64,000 bases of DNA, taken from positions 310,001-374,000 of the forward strand of contig JAOVVO010000005.1 in NCBI GenBank assembly GCA_028564675.1, read 5' to 3'. Positions 25,561 to 37,715 of this stretch are shown one piece after another. Source of the DNA: Onchocerca lupi (Eukaryota > Nematoda > Chromadorea > Rhabditida > Onchocercidae). The first letter of the stretch is position 1. Each line of letters begins with the position of its first letter. The position numbers and the translations under genes were made by a program. Below the pieces are notes generated by a model. The model ran no database searches and was not told the origin of the DNA. It saw nothing but the letters and a program-made list of their open reading frames with translations.

Positions 25561-27243
25561 AATAAAACATGAAAGTTAATCACATTACATTACATCTTTC
25601 TGCTGCTAAATTCTTTATTTTTTCATTTCTCTGATGAATAATAGGCTCATCTCGCCGGGCCTTTTTATTTATATTGGTATTGTTTTTTTAATTTTTAAGT
25701 TTCTACGTTGATAGTTTTATCGCGTTGTTTTGCTTCTTTTTAATCTTATTCTTTTCTGAACTGCTGCATTTATTCCTACAGTATTCACTGTAGTATTTTG
25801 CTATAGTCTATAACGGTTGAAGACCTTTAGATTTTGAATTTCTGATATTCATCTAACTCAGAATCAAAAGTTTTTGCTCCGAAATTATCCCTGCAACAAA
25901 CGATTTGTTTTTCTTTTTTTCGGTCACCAAAGTTATAATGCTATCTGGTTCACTTATGCTACCGGTGCACAGCTTTTTTTTATTATCATGCTGATGATGT
26001 TGTGTGATACTCTGCACTGATTACATAAAAGATCCTGCACCACGTCTCAATATAATGCTTTCGAAATTTTTGATAACAAAAATGATTGCCATATGTCTAT
26101 GGTGTATGTGATTTCGGCAATTTCAAAATTACCGTTATCTTCAATTTTTTTCTCCGTTGTAATCTCCAGAAATATTTCCATCTTATATGATTTGTGACAG
26201 AAAATTGTTTCTGAAACTAGTTGAAATTCTGCACCATTAAATTTGTATTTGTTACTTATCAAACGTTTTTATCTGTTTCATCATGCTGTTATTTTATCAG
26301 CTAAATGGAATATTTGAATCATCAGACGTTAATATCGAACTTTTACATATTCGCTTTTCTATTGTTTATCGATGTATTCTGTATTATAGTATCACCTCTA
26401 TACTTTTCTGTTATTCTTTTTATCAAATGAGAGCTTAACTAGCTGCCGGAATTTAGAAGAGCTTTATTGATTACATCATATCTTTTAAAAAAGCCATCTG
26501 GCACTGCAAGTACGGTCATATTAGTTATTCCATATTACAGCTATGACTGAGCAAAAATTTTCAATGATGGAATTTGAAGACGGAAATAATACCATTAAAT
26601 CTCTGGATTCGTTGAATTCGTAATGTGGCGAACTGTTTTCATGGATAAATTTGTTTTCAAGCATTTTCTTTTTATGCGTATAACATATGTTTGTTGTCGT
26701 TTTAAAACTATTTTCAGAATTTTTTATTTTCCTTAAAATTGGGCTTCTTTCATTTAATCCATTCTCTCCTGCCGTATTTTACACATTATATGTCTATTGG
26801 TATATATGTACGAGAGCTCCTGCGATTGTATGTTTATGATTTATGTCCATTCATTTGATCATTTTGGAAAAGTTTTTATCTTTGAAAATATCTTGTTGTT
26901 GGTCAGCTTTCTTTTTTTTTCTCGAATTATTACGAAAAGGGTCCTCCAATCAGCTTTACAGTTTTCGCAATCTTTTTTTTTTCTTTTCGGACTTAGCTTT
27001 GCTGAGATATTTGACAGGATAGAAGGCCTTGAATAGCATTGTATCTCTTTCATGAAAATTCTTGGGAACAGTCACTTTGTTATTGGAGAGACTAATTAAG
27101 ACTAGGGATTTGATATGAGGATTGCCAGGATTTAGAAAACTGGAATGTCCATATTTGACCAATAAATATAAGTACTTTTCGGAGAGACAAATCGGCTGTT
27201 TTTCCCAACAAGGATACCGGTTAATTAAATCCTGTTTATTTTC
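25561..27243. other. 3' flank of gpb-1
   Basis: A/T-rich with no supported gene. AATAAA lies directly after the stop codon (25561-25566), which is too close to be the obvious sole poly(A) signal. Short ORFs at 26797-27162 overlap on opposite strands and contain T- or A-runs. Confidence 0.4.
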
Positions 27244-27439
27244 TTAATAAGAAAATTTCTTTCTAAAATCATATTTCCTTAATAAGTGATGTTCTTTCCA
27301 AAATCATATTTCCTTAACAAGTGGTGTTCTTTCCAAAATCACATTTCCTTAATAAATGGTATTTTTTCCAAAACCACCTTTCCTTAATAAATGGTTCTTT
27401 CCGAAACATTTTCCTAATAAATGGCGTTCTTTTCAAAAC
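27244..27439. repeat. Degenerate tandem repeat, ~35-bp unit
   Basis: About five and a half copies of a unit like TTTCCTTAATAAGTGATGTTCTTTCCAAAATCA, diverging toward the right end. Confidence 0.8.
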
Positions 27440-27896
27440 CTGCATATTATTGTGTTTGAATTATAAATTCTATTTAGTTATGATAAATCTAGTGTTTCGA
27501 AATAATGAACTTATTTCAAGTCAGTTAATTGATTTACTTTGTTCCGAAATTCGAATCATTTCTTTGTGGAAGATATGGTTCGTATACATCATTCTGATTT
27601 TTTGTCATGTCATTATTACATAGTCTGTTATTAAAGTATGGAGCTTCGTTACTTGAATATCTCTATGCATTGCAAGAGTTGATGTTTTTCCTATTCCGGA
27701 GTGCGCTTTATTACACTTTTTCATGTAGGACATCGGGAAATCTTTCTTGGATTCATTTTTAAGTATGATGTAATTTCTAAAGTTAATAATTGTTGTTCTA
27801 TAATGCGCTGAATATTTTAAATATTTGCAAAATTATAGGAACAACTAATTTTTGTTCGTGATGATATCGGTAAAGTTCTTTTAATTATGTTTTGGT

Positions 27897-28195
27897 TGTG
27901 ACAGGGACGGGTCCTTTAGTAAAAAGTTTTATTATTGAGGATGAGTGTGCGTATAAACTATTATTTGAGAATATACAAGCAAATTGATAACTGGATTGTT
28001 TCATTTGTCATTCACAGAGAAGAGTAGAACTGTCGATTTGCTGCTATTGCTGGATCGTTCTATGTCGTTGTGAAACTGTTGGTGCGCTCGAATTGCCGTT
28101 GCTGCGTCGAACTGCATCGGTATAGGAACTCCGAATTTAACTGACTCCGCTGCAAAATCCGAACCTTTTAAATTGATATGATCTCAAGGCGCACA
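27897..28195. repeat. LTR-like direct repeat, left copy
   Basis: About 299 bp starting TGTGACAG and ending CGCACA, matched imperfectly by 29960-30250. Shared blocks in the same order include TGTGACAG, ATTGAGGA, CAAG(C/T)AAATTGAT, ATT(G/C)TTTC(A/C)TTTGTC, TTGCTGCGTC, AGGAACTCCGAA/AAGAACTCCGAA and CTTTTAAAT. By-eye similarity is roughly two thirds. The TG...CA ends and similar lengths resemble LTRs. No target-site duplication, primer-binding site or polypurine tract was seen. Confidence 0.55.
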
Positions 28196-28295
28196 AGCTA
28201 GGAACCGCCAATATTGTTGATATAATCGCAAAAACAAACAACATGTATGTTATAATTTGCACATGTGAATCGAAATGTGCATTTCACCAAATCTT

Positions 28296-29775
28296 CTTAA
28301 ATGATGACGAATCTTCATTAGCACCAGCAGTTGCTCCCTTTTTCAACCCTTCACTTGATTCTTTAGCTGATTGCAGCAACTCGCCAAGACCGAAGATATC
28401 CTCCTTCTCCTTTTTGAACTTTACAGATCCAACACAACAGGTTCGGTACCTCACCACTAAATAAATACCTTATCAATAGCAAATCGATTGGTACTAATTA
28501 TACGATCCAAATAATCACCATAGAGATCTAGATCAAGATTTTTGCTCGATCGATAAATATATTGCTGAAAATTGTCCTGAGCACGCCACGTTTATCATAT
28601 GAGCTATATGTTTTATCACCAACACTACCATTATCTAATCCCTTAGATTGATTCAAGAGTCATTGATCAAATTGTGATGCCTTGTTTGAGTATGAGGGTA
28701 AGTCAAATGCAATTTTTTCGCTAATATCCCTTTCGCGACCTTTCTTAAACTTATTCAATCTATCTGGATTGTTCCGGGCAATACTCATGATGTTGTTTAT
28801 CTAATGTGAATAAAATTAAAAAAGATTTCGAAGTATTTTTCTCATGTCTAATTTGATCACCTTCACTAGCTTCTTGGCTTCCTGAATCATCTTCACATAC
28901 TTTTTTGAACACAATTAGCAGCCACAGTCTCTATCTTTACTTCCTGTTCAGCCTGCTCAGGCCTCATGTTCTGAACGACATGAAGTTCCATCTGTGCACG
29001 CGTTTTGACAGTTTCACAAGCTGTGCGATCAACCAGATATAATGATTTTGTTAACTTGGCAAAATTTTCATTGATATGCACGTGCTGTAAGCCTCTTCCA
29101 TCAGCAGCCATTCATTTATCCAATGCAGTAATAAATCCTATTGGATTCTTCCGATTCGATATGATGGTGGAATTTCCCAGTCATTTATTTTTTCACAATT
29201 GTCTTGCAAAGTGGCGAATTCACAGTAGTTTGGGCTGGAGAAGATAGCGGAACTCGTGGATTCTTCTGATGGATCTTAAATTTGGAGATTTACTTGAACC
29301 AAACGAATAATTCGTTCCCGAGCGCCATTGTTATGCTCATCACCCAGCTGACTTGCTTATAGTGTATGTATTGCACTGGATCCGATTTCTGCGCATGACG
29401 AACAGATAAAGCACTTGCAACTTTCATTGAAGTGGTCTTCTGCAAGTATTAAACGAGTAGCTTCAGTTTGCCGTGCAGTTGTTTCCCTATTCGGTCATTT
29501 TGGAATGACTCATCTTCCTCTAACAATTTTGGCTTCATATCAGCCAATCTAGTGTAGATTATTCTACCCTTCGAATGCTCAATTCGAACAGTTGCATCAT
29601 GCCTCAACTTTCCTTCCGCATCATATTGGAGCGCAGTTGTTTTGTCGCTGTTAGATTTTTTGCGCAAATCCATCCCCATTCTTAAAGGAAACTGCGCCAC
29701 GAGAATTTTGGAAAACATTCTACCACCACAAAATCTTCCGCTTTCTTCGGTATCCAACCATTAATAGAGGTGGCA
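28296..29775 (-). pseudogene. SNW1/SKIP (skp-1) processed pseudogene
   Basis: Read leftward, this stretch matches the SNW-domain cofactor SNW1/SKIP in colinear order without introns but with frameshifts and stops. Recognisable pieces: NGWIPKKAEDF near 29,750, then after a frame change VAQFPLRMG and YDAEGKLRHDATVRIEHSKG (29,450-29,700). Next NPRVPLSSPAQTTVNSP (~29,250), NDWEIPPSYRI (~29,180) and AADGRGLQHVHINENFAKL (~29,050-29,110). Then SIARNNPDRLNKFKKGRERD (~28,750), NQSKG (~28,640), YIYRSSKNLDLDLYGDYLD (~28,520) and FKKEKEDIFGLGELLQSAK (~28,380). Functional SNW1 is a spliceosome and transcription coactivator of about 535 residues. This copy covers most of it in about 1.5 kb but has in-frame stops (for example after the DIDK-equivalent and at the TGACTG before NDWEIP), so it cannot encode the intact protein. 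Lack of introns points to a retrocopy. Confidence 0.9.
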
Positions 29776-29959
29776 GTACAGGCAGTACCACAGCTCTAAT
29801 ATTATGCCTTTCAAAACATGTTGCCCTGAAACCACGGGTCGCGATGAACAGAGAGCACCATTCATGAGATATGGAAAATGGAGATGAAAGTATGTTGGCG
29901 AGTTTTATTGACTTTCGTTTTTTAGCGATCACTGCTGGGAAAGTTTTTCACTATGTTAA

Positions 29960-30250
29960 TGTGACAGAGAAGAATCTTTTTCTAAGGACTTTTAGTGATT
30001 GAGGAAAAGGGATTCTTTCTGTACGGCACAAACAATTACTAGAGTATATTCAAGTAAATTGATCGCTGATTATTCTTTCCTTTGTCCTCGTAAAGAAGAA
30101 TCGAAGAATACGGCTGAATCGTCGGTTGCCGGGTCGACCTTGAACTCGAACTGCTATTGCTGCGTCAGTCTGTTCGGTGCAAGAACTCCGAACTTGAAGT
30201 GAGCTTCAAAATCCTAATCTTTTAAATCCTTTCGGAGCTCCTTCCGCTCA
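29960..30250. repeat. LTR-like direct repeat, right copy
   Basis: About 291 bp starting TGTGACAG and ending CGCTCA, in the same orientation as the copy at 27897-28195. The two lie on either side of the SNW1 pseudogene. Similarity is patchy, strongest in the last ~120 bp (CTGCTATTGCTGCGTC, AAGAACTCCGAACTTG). Confidence 0.55.
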
Positions 30251-30974
30251 CCTAATCTCCAGTTTGTCGCCTCATGATTGGTCGACTTCTGTTTGTTTAT
30301 CTGTGAATCGGAGCTTTTTAGCGGTAAATTTTCAACTGCCAAAACTGCCAAAAAAAAAAAAATTTCTTTTTATTTTGGCGGTTTAATCAGAACATTTTAG
30401 CAATCGTTTGTTGGTCTGTTTGAAATTCGCGCTACTTGATCTTTAGCACTTCTGGTTTACAATAATTACATCTTTCGGATTTTTCCGACAAATGCTACGG
30501 ACTTAGAATTGAAGATATTTGAAATCATCGTGATGACACTCATTGTATTGATTGTGGAGTTTCTGAAGTTTTTGTGCTAAAGCCGAAAATAATAAAGTAG
30601 TGGCTATGGTGTTACTACGTTATAGTGCTTCAAAAACTAAATTCGCGAGCACCTTTATCATTTTCTAGATTGGTGCAGACTGAAGACGGTTGCATTCATT
30701 TTTTCAGTAGTACTTGATGAAACTTCCATTAGAATTATTTATTTCAGAGATATATTTCTAAAAAATAAGATCTGATACGTACGCAGTAGTTGCTGATTGA
30801 AGCTATACTTTATTTTGATTTTTTTTCAAAGATTCTTTTGTATTTCATTTTTTATTACTTTTCTGATCAAAACTTTTTAAATCGAGCAAATAGTATTGAG
30901 CTATGAATTTCAACCCTTGAATATTTAATATGTTTCGATTTTCCATTAAGATATTTAAAGGGAAATCAAATCAA
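30251..30974. other. Intergenic spacer
   Basis: A/T-rich sequence with a poly(A) run at about 30352 and no supported coding stretch. It precedes the ATG at 30975. Confidence 0.4.
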
Positions 30975-33463
30975 ATGAATCTATTGAAGAAATTCAAAAG
31001 ATTAAAAAAAGATGATAAGAATGCTGAGGATGCTAAACAGGGACAAAATGAACAAAATAAGGTAAATAGTATTACATTTTCGAAATAAAAGAAGCGATTC
31101 AAGAAAAGAAAAGTTGATATTTTTCATCCTGTGTGGGTTGTACCAAATATCTATAAATTAGGGTTGTGTTTGAAGTTTCTTTTAACCTTTTAAATTAAGG
31201 CACATTTTCAATGTTGATATTAGCAGCTGATTTTTTTTTAATTACAAGATTTCCAATTTTGCTATCTGTAAGCAGAAATTTTGTTTATTTAATTTGCAGA
31301 AATTGAATTTTAAAAATATTTACGAATTAGCATTTTCAATTTGATCAGCTTGAATTACTTTATTTATGATCAAGAACCTAACTTATGGCTGCATTGAAAG
31401 CCATGATTATTTATTAATTGATTCTTTAATTTTTCAATCCTAAGTTCATATCTGATGTACAGTTGCCTCATTTTTGAATTCTGCAAAAAAATCTATTTGA
31501 AAAATTAGAACTTAAAATAGGGAAATCAAAATATTTTTTCTAATTAAAAATGCTTTTTTTCTTTTCTCAATCTTTTTTTTTAAAGAAATTACAATGTTTT
31601 TTTCTCGAGAAATTTTGAAGAAGTGAGTATAAGGAATATAATTAAAAAGTAATAGCCTAAAAAATCTTTCTTGTCCCACCTTCTTTCCATTAGTCTCCTG
31701 AAATGCAGTGTCATTTTATTATAAAAGGAAATAGTTTTTAGGCTCCTTGTTGAAAGAGTGAAAAACAAAAAAATTAGAAATTTCTGAAAATAAGGATTCA
31801 ATACTATATTATTTCTGGTGGATAACTTTCTAATGATCATACTGTATGATAAATCAAATCACTTTTATGCTATTACTTTCAATTTTTTCGATCTTCTCTT
31901 CTACTTCCACTCGATCAAAGAAGTTGCGCAGTTTGTTTTTGTTCAAAAGTCCAATTGCATATAGCAATAAATTTATTTTGCATATTATCTCTCTTTATAT
32001 TTCATTTATGGAAAGTAAGATACTAAAGCAAAATAAACTTATTCGATCGCATCAGAGTTCAATTTCCTATTCCTTTTCCTCGTATTGATTACGGCCAGCA
32101 ATGTATTGTTATCATATCGTCTTTGGTCATTTTATATAAAAGAAAGGTAATCTCGCATTCTTTTATTGAATACAGATTAATATAGATCATTTCGGTATCA
32201 TTTTAAATCTGACTCTTGGCCTAAACTATAGCAATTTATCAAAAAATAAGGGAAGAATTATACTGGACAAAGAATAGGAAGACTGGCATTTTTTAGTTGT
32301 AAAATGATGCGAATTTGAAAAACACAAAACCTTTCAAATAGAATTTTAAAAATTAAAAGCAGATTTAGTGTACTGAGCACTATGAAACATAACAGGTAAT
32401 AACTTTCACAAAGAAATATTGTTGAACATTATTCTCCGCGATTTGATGGTCAGAAAGAAGTAACGAAAGAATGAATTACTTGAAAATCTCTGTAAGGCTA
32501 ATATATTTGATAAATTTTTATGAATTGTTGTTACTGACCTTACAAATTTATATTTTATTGATTTGCTTTATAAATTTTGATATCACTGAAATTCTTTCAA
32601 AGAAAAGTCGAATTATCTGTAGAATCATTAAAAGAAATAGACTGCTTCAAAGTATCATCAGAATTATACGACATCCATCAACTGCATTCTGGTTTCTAAA
32701 TGTCATAGTATTATGAAAACCACAAATAAGCAAATTGCCATTATCTTTGCTATGTATATTTAAGAGGAATTTCAAAAATATACCTCAAATTTCTATGTAC
32801 ATATTATACGAATCAAGTATGCTGTGTCTCTATATCCTCTGATGTACTAAATGTGTAGTGCAACTGTTAAATGCATTACAATGTTGTGGAATGTACTCAC
32901 AATAGCATTGATTTGTTCGAAAATTCAATTTTTTAAAATTTTATTTTGACTCCAAAATTAGAGGGAAGAGAATTTTCATTTCTCTTTAAATTCAAACTCA
33001 TAGCGTTGGAATGTGAGAGTAGTATACCGAGAATAATGGTCATCGTCAACGTCAAATGCTTTCAATCTCAGTAATATGCATTTCATCTAATGCAAAAGTA
33101 TCAACAAAAGTGTCATCATGACGATGTTTTCAGAGGAGATCAGACACAGAAATTGATATCTTCAACTTTTCTATTTCTGGTTGTAATATGGATAAATGGA
33201 GGTGAAGGGAGAGGGCTATTCATTTTACTGTTTTTACTCGTTAAAAGCGATTATTGAGATTCTTTATGCAGGATGATGTGCAACCAGCGTTTACAATGGA
33301 GCAAGCAAGTAAGGCTCTGAAAGCCTATAAGGAGCGCAAAAAAGCACGACAAAAGGCACGTGAAGAAGAAGCATGCTACGTAGAATACAGGAAAGCTGAA
33401 ATTTTGACAAAATTTAAACCGAAAGTGGGGACTCTTCGAATTGCTGATGAGATAAGCTTTTAA
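30975..33463 (+). CDS. Small Lys/Glu-rich protein, two exons
   Basis: Exon 1 (30975-31061, donor AAG|GTAAAT) encodes MNLLKKFKRLKKDDKNAEDA and a Gln-rich end. Exon 2 (33272-33463, acceptor TTTATGCAG) continues in phase 0 with MEQASKALKAYKERKKARQK, a charged predicted coiled coil, and ends ADEISF with a TAA. The total is 92 residues with no signal peptide or membrane segment. I do not recognise the family. Exon 2 has possible phase-0 donors (AAA|GTGGGG), so these exons could also be the 5' part of the gene at 34610-37715, whose exon at 34892 also starts in phase 0. The intron (2.2 kb) holds only spurious ORFs. Confidence 0.5.
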
Positions 33464-34599
33464 ATCTTTTAAAAATTTTAGTTCAGTTAATTTCGCTTAT
33501 TTTGAGAATTAATTTGAAATGGTTAAAAAATGTGCCATTTAGAATTATTATGACTAAATTTAATTTGGCATTAAAGTGATCTTGTTCTAAACTTTCTAAT
33601 TTTTTTATTGACTCGGAACGTTGATAGAAATTAAGATATATGGAATTTTTTTCATTCATATGTAATTTTTCTCATATATAATTGGAGTTGCGATTTCATA
33701 TTGGTTAAACAGCATGAAAAGATATTGCTCTATTATTAAAAAGTTTGCTCCTAGCAGTTAGTAAAATAACAATTATATAATGAAATTATATTTTTGAAAT
33801 TCAAAAAGTAATGAAAATGAGAAGTTTGGATGCCAAAAAATTTTCATGAAATTTATAGATTTTTCCAAAACGTCGAAAAGGTTCAATGGGTTTTGGCGAG
33901 CGAAAAGCACATTATCTGTCTATTCGACCGAAACCTTGCTATGCAACTTGGCTTGGTAGACGTCGAAATGTTATCGAGGCAAAGTTTGTTATTTCCTAGG
34001 TTTATTTATTTATTAAATAAGCTAAATTGTAGTGATCAAACAAATTTCAACAGTACTTTTTTAAAGAGCAAATGAAATTCTAACATTCATAGCTTTTTTC
34101 TCTGAAGCTACTGATTGTTTGTAATAGCGCCAAGTTAAAGTCGGAATTAAAATAGGCATTATCGATTGAAATTCTTCTGGCTAGAAAGTCTAAACTCTAT
34201 TCATAAAGGACGAAAGTAATAAAATTCAAATCTCAATCTCGGTATAATTCAACGCACTTATTTCACATTTCCTTCCTATTTCCTGAATCATAAAAAATCT
34301 AATCCTTTTAAATTATCTATCTTCATCAAGTTTAGTGATTGAAGCAATATTATTGCTTTTTAATTCTGATTTTCCACTTCATATCGAATTCTTCAACTTA
34401 CCATATATACCAGAATTTCTACTCTACAATAACATCTTGCGAAATTAAATAGATAAACTGTAATGAATAATAAGCAATAACAAAATATTGCAAAAATTTT
34501 TCATAAAAATTTGTACAGATAGAATGTCTGAAACGTGTGCTACTATTTTTTTTTAGATATTTAGGTTTCCGTTTTGTAATTCCTTCACATATATTGTAG
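33464..34599. other. Spacer or intron
   Basis: A/T-rich sequence. An 81-codon frame at 33830-34075 and a minus frame at 34419-34625 show no domains or consistent splice sites, and neither is called. Confidence 0.35.
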
Positions 34600-34609
34600 G
34601 CCTTCACCG

Positions 34610-37600
34610 ATGGCAATAGCTGCATCAGTTGATATGACAGATCACTCCAGTATTCCAGAATCTACCAAAGAATCCGACAAGCAGAATAATGAAAGCAGTT
34701 CATCCAAGAAACCATCTGCTCAAAAGGCATCGCTATCTTCTGCCAGTGGCTAATTTCAACATATTTTCTTCCCATTTATAGTAATAGTATGATTCCATTC
34801 TATTCAGTTTCTGTAAAAGAGATGGTAGAATTAATTTTTTCGTTCTCTATTTTATAATTTGATTATTGCTAACTTAAAATCATATTTTTAGGATTCAAGC
34901 CCAAAACAGGCTTCCCAGATATCTTTCGGAGACAAGCAAATAGAAGAGCAAAAGAAATCTTCAGTAATTGGCCCTGAATTTGAGGACGGGGGTAGCCAAA
35001 TTAAAGTGGCTACCTATGGAGCGAATGCTGATAGTCCTCTGATAAATGGTGTACCGTTCTGGACTGTTGAACTTTCTCAGTAAGCATAAAGGTTTTTCTA
35101 AAATTGAAGTGAGCTGAATGGAATCTACGAAATATTTTATGTTTTAATGACTTGAATTATGATAAAATTTTATGTATTAACAAATTAGAAACTTTCAGCT
35201 GATTTTTCTTTTTTCTTCTACTTTCTTTTGACATGAAAAAGACACTTGGATATAAAAATATATAAAAATGTGAGCAATCAGGTATCAGTATAAAAATGTT
35301 TATTGAGTACTGATGCCTGACTACTCACAATATTCCTAACTTCATTATTTTTTTATAATAGTTGCTAGGGATATTACATAAGTAATGTGAAAAAGCAATA
35401 AATGGATGGACATCTCAATTTATCCTTTAAATTTTTAGGGATGATGAAGTAACAGATGACGATTTGCCAATTGACATGGATATCTTGGAGAAAGTTTGCT
35501 CTGGAAAAAGGACACTTGATTCACGACCATTCGAAAAAATCGAATTTAATCCGTTTGGTCCAGTGGCCAAAATGAAAGCGGTTACTATTCAATTAATTAG
35601 TTTATAAAAAAGTATGACCAAACGTTTAATAGAATTTGCCATTAAAATTCAAATATCAAACTATAATTTACTGGTATAGCAAATTGCTTTACAAGAATGA
35701 AGTTGCAATTTAGTACCTGAAAAAAATCAAATAATTTATAAACAAATTTTAAAAAATTACACCAATTTAAATTAAAAATTGTCAAAAGAGGCCAAAATTA
35801 TGAACAGACAGATAGACGGAAAAAATTAATTATATCGAAACTTGAAGGATGATCCATTATTCGATCGTGATACGATTTTGTTTTTAAATACTGTCGAAAC
35901 GGTAATCCGTCTACAACCTGAGGATAATGAAAAGATAACACAGCCTACGGAAGCAGTGCCACGCCGCATTCGATGGGCCGATAAAATCAGCGTGACAACT
36001 TTTGATCCCAAAAATCGATGCCCCAAAGAAGTAAATTTTTCTTTTTATTTAATGTACTACTTTTCAATCAATTTAATTTCCCTATTTCTATCAATTTCGT
36101 CATGCGCAAACATATGTTTTGATCAATTCGAGTCTTATCTTACAGTTCACAATTTTTTTTTTGATGATAGTAATATTATAACTGCTCTGATCTTATCGTA
36201 ATGACGTTAAAAATTTAGAAAGCATAAAATAGAAAGCCCTTGGAAAGCATTAATCATGAATTTATTCAATTAGTTATCCAACGTTGAATCATTTCTTAGG
36301 ACAATTTTTTCACCAAATTAATAAATTTAAAAAAATAATGTTAGAAATACACTCATTTTTTCAGTTTTGTTCGAGTATAAATTGACTATCACCTCTTGCT
36401 TTATCTGCTGCAAATTTTTTCTTATATTTCGCTTACGAAATTCTAGAAATTCAATTCAAATTTCGATTTTTTGAAATTTAGAAAAAAAAACCAAAGGCAA
36501 AATTTTATTTCTCAGCTAAAAGGGACTTTATTTTTAAATTTCGAGAATACCTTTTTTGACAGATTTTTCAGAAAACAGCGTTCTCTGAGGAATAAAATTT
36601 TGCTTCTCTTTTTTTTTCTTTTTTTTTAAAGTCAAACAAATTTTTATGTGTTTGGGTTAACAAACCGACATATAAGTGTTTTTCCCAAATGTTAAAATCG
36701 ATTCTCAAAACATTTTAATTATGCAAAATCTCTTCGAAATGTCGAGCAATAACTTTTCAAAAACGGACTCCATTTCATTCATTCTGCTCTTATACTCTGA
36801 AAAAATTTAGTAAGTTTGAATGGACGAATTTTGCAATACTTATGCTTCTCATACGTAGATCCTTGCAAAACTGTTTCCGCATCTTGGTATCGTGAAGATA
36901 ATTAACACCTGAGTAACAGTTTTTTAATCAACTGATTTTTCTCATTCAAATTACTAAAGTGTTCCAATCATTTATCTATATTATTAGTTTTAATGAAAAA
37001 TCAATAGCCATATATGACATCATTCAGTTTAACAATATGTCAAAAAGATTAACAAAATGATCTACCTGGAAGAAATGCATTGCAATTCATTGCTGATGAA
37101 CAACCTTCTTTTTCTTGAAACTTTTTAAAAAAAGAAATTCTTAACATATAATTAATTATTCTCAATTAGAGTAAGTGAAAAAGTACTGAAAAAGCATTTT
37201 ACTTCACTTTTTCGCATTGTATATTCCATTTCCTACGCATTTTTTACAATTGTAAAAATCCAATAAAAATTTTGGTGAAATTTCTCTTTTTCAAATGAAA
37301 ATCATTCACTGCCCTTTGAATGTTGAAATAATTACAATGAATAACTAATTATTCTTACAAAAGAGATTCCATACTCATTCCATAGCCGGCAATTACACAA
37401 AAGTAACTATTGATTGGCAAGGCTGAAACAACTTGTTCATTCTAATCCAACATTAGCTTAATCAACCTAATTATCAGTTATAAAAATCACCTATATTCTT
37501 TTTTCCTACTTGAATTTTTGCGAATCGGCTAAGAAATAAAGCAATAGTAAAGCCTTGTATGATCCCTATATTAATGTCATATTTTAATTAATAATGAAAT

Positions 37601-37715
37601 TAAAATACACTTATGTTGCACATATCATCTTTTGTTTCAGACTAAGATTTTGAAGTGTTACCTAAATAATCAATGTCAAAAAGGCAATGAACATTGCAGA
37701 TACGGACACCAATAA
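34610..37715 (+). CDS. CCCH zinc-finger protein with an RIRW (RVxF-like) motif
   Basis: Proposed exons: 34610-~34750 (Ser/Lys-rich, after TTGTAG), 34892-35079, 35439-35580, 35848-36030 and 37641-37715. The last four join in phases 2, 0 and 0. The middle is acidic and well-formed (GANADSPLINGVPFWTVELS; DDDLPIDMDILEKVC). Exon 4 holds PRRIRWADKISVTTFDPK, where RIRW fits the degenerate RVxF docking motif for protein phosphatase 1. The last exon ends CYLNNQCQKGNEHCRYGHQ, a C-x5-C-x6-C-x3-H finger of the RNA-binding CCCH class. An RVxF motif plus a C-terminal CCCH finger recalls PNUTS/PPP1R10, but no further sequence identity to it was recognised, so that is only an architectural analogy. The join from the first exon to 34892 lacks a good donor, so the true start may be elsewhere, possibly in the exons at 30975-33463. 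Confidence 0.6.

Noticed and set aside
28893..29757. Two minus-strand ORFs as functional genes
   Set aside because: They are fragments of the same SNW1 copy in different frames, separated by stops, so they are annotated as one pseudogene.
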